A stretch of 64,000 nt of DNA. It comes from Rivularia sp. PCC 7116. GTDB taxonomy: Bacteria; Cyanobacteriota; Cyanobacteriia; Cyanobacteriales; Nostocaceae. Positions 38,970 through 47,239 of this stretch are shown here, piece after piece. Each line of letters starts with the position of its first letter. The stretch's first letter is position 1. The notes beneath the pieces were generated by a model. That model was not told the origin of the DNA. It saw nothing but the letters and a program-made list of their open reading frames with translations, and ran no database searches. A program made the position numbers and the translations under genes. The stretch is taken from the NCBI RefSeq assembly GCF_000316665.1, contig NC_019678.1:5022001-5086000 (forward strand). The letters run 5' to 3'.

Positions 38970-39875
38970 CTACATTTTCTTACCTTTGTGATGATAAATT
39001 GCTGCAAGATTGTTTTGAGCCATTTGCCATTCATCGGGATGTTCTTCGCGAGTATGAACTTGTAATGCGGCTTGGTAATGATGAATCGCTTTGTCAAGAT
39101 TTTCTGTTCTATCTTCCTTGAGTCTATTGCTATAAGCAGTACCCAAGTTATTTTGGATCATTGCCCATTCGTAGGGATATGTTTCGCGGGTATGATGCTG
39201 TAATCCGTTTTGATAGCAGACAATTGCTTTTTCAATATTTTCGGCTTTTTGCCCGCTAACTCTATCGGCGTAAGCATTCCCCAAGTTATATTGAGTCGCT
39301 GCCCATTGTTCGGGATAATTGGAAGCAGTGAATACACAATTTACCACTTCATAACCAGCAATAGCGATTTCTAAATTGTTTGCACGCTGCCCTAAAGGAA
39401 ATTCTTGAATCAAACTGCTGAAAATACCAATAGTGGCAGTAATATCTTCTGCTTCTTCAGTAGTTGACTCGGAAATTGCATCCATAGCCCAATTTCGCAA
39501 GAATTCGGCAAAAGTAGCATCAAGGAAATTTATATTCTTATGTAGTAATGGGTATACAGCTTCTGGATTACCTTCAGTCTCTTCGGTAATTAGCAATGCT
39601 TGTATGAGTAATTCACCTTGATTGTCTGCCTTAAAATCTGAAAGTGATAATCCTAAAGCTTCAGCTAGCTGATTTGCAATATTTATCAAGAATTCCGCAG
39701 CGTCTTCATTACCTTCTTCAGAAAGTCCTTGCGCTACCTCTATCATCGTCTGCACTAACCCGGCATCAATATATTCGGGTTCCGTATCTAAAGCTATTTC
39801 TTCTTCTTCGCCCGTCGCATTGGTAAGTAGCTGATTGATTATATTGAAATAAATTTGGAGACGCTTTTCATCCAT
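38970..39875 (-). CDS. Tetratricopeptide-repeat protein
   Basis: 301 residues. The first 170 residues are an acidic helical region of unknown family. From about 190 there are three TPR-like repeats of the form YPEQWAATQYNLGNAY ... AIVCYQNGL and HPDEWQMAQNNLAAIY, the WAxxQxNLGxAY type that in cyanobacteria precedes CHAT protease domains. A CHAT fragment lies about 300 bases away on the opposite strand, so the ancestral context may have been a TPR-CHAT protein, although orientation differs. Confidence 0.75.
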   Translation of the reverse strand: MDEKRLQIYFNIINQLLTNATGEEEEIALDTEPEYIDAGLVQTMIEVAQGLSEEGNEDAAEFLINIANQLAEALGLSLSDFKADNQGELLIQALLITEETEGNPEAVYPLLHKNINFLDATFAEFLRNWAMDAISESTTEEAEDITATIGIFSSLIQEFPLGQRANNLEIAIAGYEVVNCVFTASNYPEQWAATQYNLGNAYADRVSGQKAENIEKAIVCYQNGLQHHTRETYPYEWAMIQNNLGTAYSNRLKEDRTENLDKAIHHYQAALQVHTREEHPDEWQMAQNNLAAIYHHKGKKM

Positions 39876-39959
39876 CGGATTTAAAAATATTTTTTCACTG
39901 CTTTACTAGAAAACTATCCATAGGAATGTTTTTCAAGAGTGAATAAATACATTTAAGAT

Positions 39960-40053
39960 AATGGGTAATGGGTAATTGGTAATTGGTAATTGGGCATGGG
40001 GCATTGGGCATTGGGCATTGGGCATGGGGCATGGGGCATGGGGCATGGGGAGA
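39960..40053. repeat. Heptamer array (GGTAATT and GGGCATT/GGGCATG units)
   Basis: About 13 tandem heptamers, GGTAATG and GGTAATT then GGGCATT and GGGCATG. The array is non-coding and lies between the TPR gene and the CHAT fragment. Confidence 0.85.
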
Positions 40054-40173
40054 AGAATTAATTTCTCAACTCACTTTCCTTACTCATTTACTCCTTACTT
40101 ATTACTCACTACTCCTTACTCCAACTGCATAAGTTAATTCGACTCACACCAATATAAACTTGTAGCAGAGCTT

Positions 40174-40542
40174 TTGGAATTATACCTGTGGATTACTCAG
40201 GGCAAAACCTACGAGGAAAGTCATTATATTTCTACAGTTGCGATCGCGGAATTATTTGAGTTATTTAGTCAAAGAAATAATCAAAATCAAAAAAATATAG
40301 AATGCGTGATTCTAAATGCTTGTTATTCTAAAGTGCAGGCAACTGCAATTTCGCAACATGTGAGTTACACGATTGGGATGAATAAAGCTATTGGAGATAA
40401 AGCAGCGATTGAATTTGCAGTGGGTTTTTATAGCGCTTTAGCTGCGAGAGAGTCAATTGATTTTGCTTACAAACTCGGATGTCACAGTATTGCAATGGCT
40501 GGGATTCCGGAAAAATTAACTCCCATACTCAAGGTGAAATGA
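40174..40542 (+). pseudogene. C-terminal fragment of a CHAT-domain protein
   Basis: A 122-codon frame with no ATG start and a TAG 9 bases upstream of the TTG. It matches the end of a CHAT (caspase-like) domain: CVILNACYSKVQATAISQHV with the Cys of the dyad, then IGDKAAIEFAVGFYSALAA. The His-bearing half is missing, so it cannot be an active protease. It is a remnant of a longer gene. Confidence 0.75.
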
Positions 40543-40580
40543 AAGCATTAGCAGCAAAATTAATTTCAGATAAGGTTTGG

Positions 40581-40603
40581 GAGACGTAGCACTGCTACGT
40601 CTC
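40581..40603. repeat. Dispersed 23-bp palindrome, copy 2
   Basis: Identical to the copy at 16026-16048 but in the opposite orientation with respect to its flanks (GG before, TACAT after). It lies 38 bases beyond the CHAT fragment. Confidence 0.75.
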
Positions 40604-40610
40604 TACATTT

Positions 40611-40835
40611 TATACCATTTCTTTATAAAGATGCGCCATATTTAGCCAACGTAGGTTGGCTTTGTATTGGTAGCTCCAGCCTTCCAGGCACAGAGCGATT
40701 CAGCGCAACCTCATACAGAATTGGTATTAGCAGTCAAATATAGCGCTTTTCGGTTGAGTAAAAAATTAGACCTCACTCCAACCTCGTGTACCCCTCTCCT
40801 TAATAAAGAGAGGGGTGCCGCAGGCGGGGTGAGGT
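40611..40835. repeat. About 100-bp repeat copy 2, then a CCCCTCTCC hairpin
   Basis: 40611-40712 repeats the 21898-22003 sequence (TACCATTTCTTTATAAAGATG, then GTAGGTTGGCTTTG and AGCCTTCCAGGC). At 40791-40815 is the CCCCTCTCCTT hairpin with the tail GGTGCCGCAGGCGGGGTGAGG. It adjoins the end of the next gene. Confidence 0.65.
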
Positions 40836-40846
40836 TCAGTCTGTAC

Positions 40847-42490
40847 CTACACCGCACAATTTAAAGCGCCAGCTTTTTTAGTAAACCGCATGTTTTCGCG
40901 ATAATCTACTCGACAATCAATTACCGCAGGAACATCTTGGGCTAAAGCTTCTTTTAACATCGGAACGAAATCGGTAGCTGCTTCAACTCGATAACCTTTT
41001 AATCCCATACTTTCGGCAAATTTCACAAAGTCGGGATTACCAAACTTGATAAAAGATGCTTTACCTTCACCGAATTGATTTTCCTGTTTCCACTCGATTA
41101 AACCATAGCCACCATCATTAAAAATTAAAGTCACAAATGGCGTACCGACTCGCAATGCAGTCTCTAATTCCTGACAGTTCATCATAAAACCACCGTCACC
41201 ACTTACCGCTACAACTTTACGGTTGGGATGAACCAGTTTCGCTGCTAAAGCTCCGGGAATTGCAATTCCCATTGCTGCAAAACCATTAGAAATTAAACAA
41301 GTATTGGGACTATGACAGTGGTAGTGACGGGCAATCCACATTTTATGCGCCCCTACATCGGATATTACAATGTCTTCAGGCCCCATCACCTGCCGCAAGT
41401 CGTAAATTAACTTTTGCGGCTTCATCGGAAATGCATCATCGTCAGCATAATTCTCGTAATCGGCGCGAATATTTTCTCTTAGTTTAATCGCGTAGGGTGC
41501 AGCTTTATCATGTCTATTTGCTACCTTCAAAATTTCATTTAAAGAATCAGTTATATCACCAACAACTTCTACCTCTGGAATATAGCTGCTGTCAATTTCC
41601 GCTAACTTTGAAGCAATATGAATAATCGGAATCTCACCGTTAGGGTTCCATTTTTTAGGAGAAAATTCAATTAAATCGTAACCAATTGCAATTACTAAAT
41701 CAGTATTATCAAAACCACATATACTAAAGTCTCGTTGCTGCAATCCTACAGTCCATAAAGCTAAAGGATGAGTATAAGGAATTATCCCTTTACCCATAAA
41801 AGTATTGGCAACCGGAATATTTAACTCTGTGGCAAATTGAGTTACGGCATCGCTGGCTTTTGCACGAATTGCTCCGTTGCCAACTAAAATTATTGGATTT
41901 GTAGCTTGAGAAATTGCAGCGGCGGCAGCTCTTATGGTTGCAAAAGAAGCAAAGCTTTTTTCTACATTATCTTTACCTAAAGGCTTACCTTCTACCGGCA
42001 TTGCGGCGATATTTTCTGGTAAATCTATATGTACCGCTCCCGGTTTTTCTCTCTGCGCTCTTTTAAAAGCTTTACGAACAATTTCCGGTGTAATACTTGG
42101 TCTGACAATTTGTTTGTTCCACTTAGTTACGGGAGCAAACATGGCTACCAAATCTAAATATTGATGGGATTCGATATGCATTCTATCAGTTCCCACCTGT
42201 CCGGTAATTGCCACTAAAGGGGCACCATCAAGGTTTGCATCTGCAACCCCAGTCATTAAATTAGTCGCACCAGGACCTAATGTTGAAAGACATACTCCTG
42301 CCTTTCCCGTCAAACGTCCGTAGACATCCGCCATAAAAGCCGCACCTTGCTCGTGACGGGTTGTAATAAACTGAATTGAAGATTTTTTCAAAGCCTCCAA
42401 TACGTGTAAATTTTCTTCACCGGGGAGTCCAAAAACGTATTGCACCCCTTCATTTTCCAAACACTTCACTAGTAATTCTGCTGTATCCAT
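40847..42490 (-). CDS. ThDP-dependent enzyme, probably 2-oxoglutarate decarboxylase (annotated acetolactate synthase type)
   Basis: 547 residues, full length for an acetolactate-synthase-like enzyme. The Glu of the active site is in TTRHEQGAAFMADVYGRLTG, and the ThDP-binding motif is GDGGFMMNCQELETALRVG ... FNDGGYG. By family alone it would be called acetolactate synthase; its partner, succinate-semialdehyde dehydrogenase, lies 149 bases upstream on the same strand. In Synechococcus sp. PCC 7002 the same pair decarboxylates 2-oxoglutarate to succinic semialdehyde and oxidises it to succinate (established knowledge). No acetolactate-synthase small subunit is near. Function is therefore inferred from pair context, not from a diagnostic residue. 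Confidence 0.72.
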   Translation of the reverse strand: MDTAELLVKCLENEGVQYVFGLPGEENLHVLEALKKSSIQFITTRHEQGAAFMADVYGRLTGKAGVCLSTLGPGATNLMTGVADANLDGAPLVAITGQVGTDRMHIESHQYLDLVAMFAPVTKWNKQIVRPSITPEIVRKAFKRAQREKPGAVHIDLPENIAAMPVEGKPLGKDNVEKSFASFATIRAAAAAISQATNPIILVGNGAIRAKASDAVTQFATELNIPVANTFMGKGIIPYTHPLALWTVGLQQRDFSICGFDNTDLVIAIGYDLIEFSPKKWNPNGEIPIIHIASKLAEIDSSYIPEVEVVGDITDSLNEILKVANRHDKAAPYAIKLRENIRADYENYADDDAFPMKPQKLIYDLRQVMGPEDIVISDVGAHKMWIARHYHCHSPNTCLISNGFAAMGIAIPGALAAKLVHPNRKVVAVSGDGGFMMNCQELETALRVGTPFVTLIFNDGGYGLIEWKQENQFGEGKASFIKFGNPDFVKFAESMGLKGYRVEAATDFVPMLKEALAQDVPAVIDCRVDYRENMRFTKKAGALNCAV

Positions 42491-42505
42491 TGTGATTCCC
42501 CTGCT

Positions 42506-42631
42506 TTAGTTAGTAGATAGTGGTTAGTGGATAGTAGATAGTGGATAGTGGATAGTGGATAGTAGTTAGTGGCTTTTACAACTAACAACTAACAACTAAC
42601 AACTAACAACCAACAACTAACAACTAACAAC
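42506..42631. repeat. Two heptamer arrays in a promoter or operon gap (AGTGGAT and CAACTAA)
   Basis: An array of TAGTGGATAGTAGAT-type units (about 42510-42570) followed by about seven tandem ACAACTA units (about 42577-42630), which together occupy nearly the whole 149-base gap between the 2-oxoglutarate-pathway genes. One strand reads TTAGTTGTTAGTTG, so the arrays are broadly complementary. Confidence 0.9.
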
Positions 42632-42639
42632 TAACAAAT

Positions 42640-44007
42640 TTATTTCACCCACACAGTTTTAACATTGACAAACTCATGTATGCCTTGAATGCTTAATTCT
42701 CTTCCATAGCCGGAAAGCTTTGTGCCACCGAAAGGCATTCTGGGATCGGATTTGACTAAACCATTGATAAATACAGCGCCTGCTTCGATTTCGGAAATTA
42801 ACCGTTGCTGTTGAACTGTATCGCTCGTCCAAGCACTCGCACCCAAACCGAAGGGTGTATTATTAGCAAGTTGTATTGCTTCATCAATATCTTTAACTCG
42901 GAATAGCATCGCTACCGGGCCAAAAAATTCTTCTTTAGCCGTCGCAGAATCGGGAGAAATGTTAGTCAAAATTGTTGGTGGATAATAATTCCCTTTCATA
43001 TTTAATAAAGGCTTTCCTCCCAACAATGCGGTTGCACCGCTATTAATACTTTTTTGTACTTGCTCGTCTAATTCCTTGAGAATATCGTGAGTAGCGAGAG
43101 GCCCGATATCAGTATCAATCTGCATGGGATCGCCAATTTTCAAGGCGTGAAATTTGTCCAACAGCAATTTTTCAAACTTGTCAGCAACAGCCTCCTCAAC
43201 AATAAAGCGTTTCGCTGCTATACAAGATTGCCCGTTATTCAACATTCTTGCTGTAGTTCCAGTCACAGCCGCAGCTTCTAAGTCAGCACTTGCTAACACG
43301 ATAAACGGGTCGCTTCCTCCTAATTCCAAGACAGTTTTTTTAATATGCTTACCAGCAGCAGCAGCTAATGAAGCTCCCGCTCCTTCACTTCCTGTCAAAG
43401 TGGCAGCCTTAACCCGCTCGTCGGCAATTATATCTGCTACCTTGTCCGAGCTTATCAATAAACTTTGAAAAACACCTTGGGGAAAACCCGCTCTGTGAAT
43501 AATTTTTTCAATAGCTAAGGCGCACTGAGGTACGTTAGAAGCATGTTTGAGCAAGCCCACATTGCCAGCCATCAGTGCCGGAGCTGCAAACCGAAATACC
43601 TGCCAAAAAGGAAAATTCCACGGCATAACTGCCAGAACTATCCCTAAAGGTTGGTAACTGACATAACTATGACTGGCATCTGTTTCTATCGAAACATCCT
43701 TTAGAAATCCAGCAGCCTTATCTGCATAATAACGGCATACCAAAGCGCACTTACTCACTTCAGCCAGAGCGCTTTTATAAGGCTTGCCCATTTCCAAAGT
43801 CATTATTTGAGCAAAATCTGCCTTATCTTGTTCCAAAATATCAGCAGCTTTGTACATCCACTCAGAACGCTGCCCAAAACTAGTTTTGCGGTAATCCCCA
43901 AAAGCTTTATGAGCCAAAGATACAGCATCCTTGACTTGGGTATCGTTCAAAGACTCAAAAGAATTGAGAGTTTCCCCAGTTGTGGGATTTATCGTGGCGA
44001 TCGCCAT
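42640..44007 (-). CDS. NAD(P)-dependent succinate-semialdehyde dehydrogenase
   Basis: 455 residues. It is an aldehyde dehydrogenase with Glu228 in LELGGSDPF and the nucleophile Cys262 in NNGQSCIAAKR. The phrase FINGLVKSDPRMPFGGTKLSGYGRELS at the C-terminus fits the GabD/YneI type. It oxidises succinic semialdehyde to succinate. It is upstream of the ThDP enzyme and transcribed in the same direction. Together they would bypass 2-oxoglutarate dehydrogenase, which most cyanobacteria lack. The start MAIATINPTTG is clear. Confidence 0.88.
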   Translation of the reverse strand: MAIATINPTTGETLNSFESLNDTQVKDAVSLAHKAFGDYRKTSFGQRSEWMYKAADILEQDKADFAQIMTLEMGKPYKSALAEVSKCALVCRYYADKAAGFLKDVSIETDASHSYVSYQPLGIVLAVMPWNFPFWQVFRFAAPALMAGNVGLLKHASNVPQCALAIEKIIHRAGFPQGVFQSLLISSDKVADIIADERVKAATLTGSEGAGASLAAAAGKHIKKTVLELGGSDPFIVLASADLEAAAVTGTTARMLNNGQSCIAAKRFIVEEAVADKFEKLLLDKFHALKIGDPMQIDTDIGPLATHDILKELDEQVQKSINSGATALLGGKPLLNMKGNYYPPTILTNISPDSATAKEEFFGPVAMLFRVKDIDEAIQLANNTPFGLGASAWTSDTVQQQRLISEIEAGAVFINGLVKSDPRMPFGGTKLSGYGRELSIQGIHEFVNVKTVWVK

Positions 44008-45038
44008 AACTCACCTCTCGAAATAATTGGTTGAAGCCATACCATCCTAGATTTGAGACTTGGGATTGTCACGGACTCATAGCACAAAGTCATCATGAAA
44101 TCTATTCGTCACAATTTGGTATGACTTAATAGTTTTACACGCTAAAAGTGAAAACCACTACTTAAATTTTAGTTATACCTTTTATGAAAAGTTGCCAAAT
44201 ATTAAAGATTCTCAATGAAAAGAATCTCAAATGAAGATTTACAAGAGGAAGTTGAAGAAGTTGAGGGGAAAATTAATTTCGATGGGCTGTATTTCTATTT
44301 TGCTCATTTCACCGCAATGCACCAATATCAAAACCGTATTTATACAGAGTTGTTTTGATTTGGTTACTTGAGTTGATATATTCAACCTTTAGCTATTGCA
44401 GTTCCCAAGATGACTTTTTGTTACTTCCATCTATAAAACCTATAGCAATGGTTTTATAGATGGAAGCGGGATTTATAAATGCCTCGGACTTTAAACCCTT
44501 ATGTTATAGCCATTAGAGTGAATCCGATATTTTCCAAGCTATTGATGCGATCGCCAATTCAGCGCGCAAAAAACTGAACCGCAAACATCGTTAGAAAGAA
44601 TAGCGAGAATAGGTATATTAAACTGTCTGTATTTAAAAGCATGGTATGTGTTCCCTAAAAACTTTTATCAATAGACTGAGTATATTCACATAAATGTTCC
44701 GGGAAAAAATATCAGTATAAACACTATGTTAAATAGTTCGAGCTATATCTATTAGCAATAGTAATGAATGTAATTGTCAATACTTCCGGGTATAGAAATT
44801 AGTTCTGAATACGGTTAACATAGAGAGTACTATTTGACATCCTCAACTATCCGGATTTATGCAAATTATTCATTTTTATTTAAGATTTAATAGAAATAAT
44901 ATTAATTACGTAAATTTGCGCTGCCTTTAAAATAAGTTTTCAATAAAAAACTCTAGCTCTGACGATTACTTTACGCAATGAATAAAATGACAAATCCCCA
45001 TGCCCAATGCCCAATCCCCCATGCCCAATCCCCAATAT
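44008..45038. other. Intergenic region between the dehydrogenase and cyclase genes
   Basis: About 1 kb, AT-rich. It contains a possible 47-codon frame at 44215-44358 with an acidic start that I do not trust, and HIP1 near 44549. A heptamer array (CCCCATGCCCAATGCCCAAT-type) lies at about 44996-45032, adjoining the cyclase stop codon. Inverted ATCTATAAAACC / GGTTTTATAGAT arms occur at about 44427-44464. No gene was identified. Confidence 0.45.
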
Positions 45039-46652
45039 TTAATATCGTCTACGGTTGTGATAAACCTTAACCAAGCGATTGATACCTTTGAAGCGATATT
45101 TGCCCATTAACTCAAATCTATTGGGCTTAGAAAGCATTTTATGAGTTTCTTCGCTAACTACGCATTCCCCTGGGTGACAAATTCCTTCCATGCGCGCTGC
45201 TAAATTAATAGTTGCTCCTAAAGCTGTATATTCCACTCTTTGAGAACTACCTACATCTCCCACAACAGCTTTACCGCTATTAATTGCAATTCTCAACTCT
45301 AATGGTTCTTGCCAAAAATGATTAAAATTCAATTTTTCTAAACGAGCTAACATTCTCATCGCTGCAACCACAGCCCTATCTGCATGGTCTTTCTGCGGTT
45401 CGGGTGCGCCAAAAAACGCCATGATGCAGTCGCCGATATATTTATCCAAAGTACCGCCACAAGCAAATACCTCCTGTAGCATTTCCTCAAATAATTTATT
45501 TAGTAATTCCGCAATTTCCGTAGGAGTAAACCTTTCAGACATTGCCGTAAACCCCACTACATCGGCGAATAAAATGCTAATTTCGCTTTCTTGGGGTGGT
45601 AAACGTCCGTCAGGTAAAGCTCCCAATGCTATCAACTGCTGTACAACCGCTGGTGAGTGATAGCGCTCCAATCTTTGCCTGATTACTTCTTCATTCTTGA
45701 GCTTTTCTACTAACAGCCAACGCTGAACGCTTGAAGAAACAAGATTTCCTAAAGTTGAAAAAAAGCTCAAATCTTCCGAACCTTCTTTAATCCAATGGTA
45801 GGAAGAAAAACTGGCATCAGCATAAAGTACCCCCACAACTTTGTTTTCGTCCCATAATGGTACTGCCATTGCGCTGCGAATACCCTTGAGAAAAACGCTG
45901 TGTTCTTCGGCAAATCGTTCGTCTTGATGGGTATCGGCTGACTGAATTGCAACTTTTTCTCCAAAGACTTGCTGGCATATACTCTGGCTAATCCAACTAT
46001 CATCACCCATTAATTGCTGCTTATTGTTAACATCCCGACTCGCAGCATTTATCAAAACTAATTTACCGCAGTTGCTAACATCAATTAATAATCCCAGACG
46101 GTCAATGCTATTAAGATAACGGAATACAACTTGTTGTACCTGCGAGAAAATTTCTTCAATAGAAGTAGCTCCCGAAAGGTTTTTGGCTATATCTACCAAA
46201 TCTTTAAGACGAGCAATAGTTCTATCTTTCTTGTTAGTATTGTCTTCTTGACTATCGGCACCTATCCACTCCTCTTGTAATTGCTTGACATTACGAAGTA
46301 TTGTTCTGCCTTCAGAAAAAGCTGTATAACTGCTTTGGGGTGGTGGCTCGGGAGGAATAGTCAAAAGCACCACAAGAGAAATATCTCCAACCCAAATGAC
46401 ATCCCCATGAGAAATTGAGGTAGGCTTAATTACAGCTTGTTCGTTTAATATTGTGCCGTTTTTACTGCCTAAATCTTCGACCATCCACAAACCATTTTCC
46501 CCTTTAGCAAAACGCGCGTGACTGCGAGAAATTCCGCTAAAAGGTAAACATAGGTTACATTCTGGCAACCTACCAACAACATAAATATCTTGATCCACCG
46601 TCACCGTTTTTTGGGTATTTCCCCGTTGGAGACGTAGTTTCAACTCGGTCAT
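45039..46652 (-). CDS. FHA-GAF-adenylate/guanylate cyclase signalling protein
   Basis: 537 residues. Residues 1-95 are an FHA domain (LPFSGISRSHARF, DLGSKNGTILN), which binds phosphothreonine. Residues 140-315 are GAF (MAVPLWDENKVVGVLYAD). Residues 350-530 are a class III cyclase: ILFADVVGFTAMSERF and YIGDCIMAFFG hold the metal Asp residues, LDKYIGD the Lys, and NLAARME the Asn/Arg pair. The second substrate-specifying site reads ALGATIN, with Ala where adenylate cyclases usually have Asp or Thr. It makes a cyclic nucleotide in response to phosphoprotein or small-molecule input. Cytosolic; monocistronic. Confidence 0.9.
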   Translation of the reverse strand: MTELKLRLQRGNTQKTVTVDQDIYVVGRLPECNLCLPFSGISRSHARFAKGENGLWMVEDLGSKNGTILNEQAVIKPTSISHGDVIWVGDISLVVLLTIPPEPPPQSSYTAFSEGRTILRNVKQLQEEWIGADSQEDNTNKKDRTIARLKDLVDIAKNLSGATSIEEIFSQVQQVVFRYLNSIDRLGLLIDVSNCGKLVLINAASRDVNNKQQLMGDDSWISQSICQQVFGEKVAIQSADTHQDERFAEEHSVFLKGIRSAMAVPLWDENKVVGVLYADASFSSYHWIKEGSEDLSFFSTLGNLVSSSVQRWLLVEKLKNEEVIRQRLERYHSPAVVQQLIALGALPDGRLPPQESEISILFADVVGFTAMSERFTPTEIAELLNKLFEEMLQEVFACGGTLDKYIGDCIMAFFGAPEPQKDHADRAVVAAMRMLARLEKLNFNHFWQEPLELRIAINSGKAVVGDVGSSQRVEYTALGATINLAARMEGICHPGECVVSEETHKMLSKPNRFELMGKYRFKGINRLVKVYHNRRRY

Positions 46653-47239
46653 TCGATTTCGGATTTATTATTTTAGGTTTTAAATGGGTTGGCGAATGCA
46701 GAAAACTCTGCTGCCGTCAACTGTTAGATATGTGATACAAAGATACTATAGGTTTTTCAAAGCAATACATTTCATTTATGACACTGCAAACGGCACTCCG
46801 ACAACTATAACTCTTGTCCGAGAAACGATTAATCCCAGAGAAGCTCTCAAAAACCTGGAAGCCTAGTACAGTAAGGCGTAAATTTGGCAACCATTGCTAA
46901 CGATTAAAATCCTCATCCTATAAGACTTCTTACTTCTTACTTTTTACTTTTTACTTCCGCGCAGCGGTACTAGTCTTTTAACCCTCCCCCAAATCAACCT
47001 AACAATAAGCTCTGTAGCCTATTTTATTCAAATAAATGGAAATACTTCACTAATTCTTTATATAAGTGGGGTTGCATTTGCTGTATATGAAGAAAGAATA
47101 CAAAAGGAAGCGCTACAATCGAACTTAATTATTTGTGATGGTGTAGTTATTTAGAAAAACCCATTATTTAGCAATATAACTAATATTTGAGTCATTCAAC
47201 ATCAAAGTCTATCGATTATTTTATCTAACCGACGTATTT
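46653..47239. other. Intergenic region upstream of the VanZ-like gene
   Basis: Holds CTTCTTACTTCTTACTTTTTAC-type pentamer/heptamer repeats (46925-46960). A 60-codon frame at 46684 has no recognisable domain. No other gene was seen. Confidence 0.4.

Noticed and set aside
40847-42490. Plain acetolactate synthase for branched-chain amino acids
   Set aside because: Family signature alone allows it, but the adjacent succinate-semialdehyde dehydrogenase and the lack of a small subunit favour the 2-oxoglutarate route. It is not excluded.
42506-42631. Possible CRISPR array
   Set aside because: Units are 7 bases with no spacers; this is a heptamer tandem array. The same applies to 38170-38412 and 39960-40053.
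44215-44358. 47-codon frame starting MKRISNEDLQEE
   Set aside because: Short, in AT-rich DNA, with no recognised family; could be real, but I cannot support it.
46684-46866. 60-codon plus-strand frame before the VanZ-like gene
   Set aside because: No domain, no ribosome-binding site and no conserved pattern seen; more likely chance.
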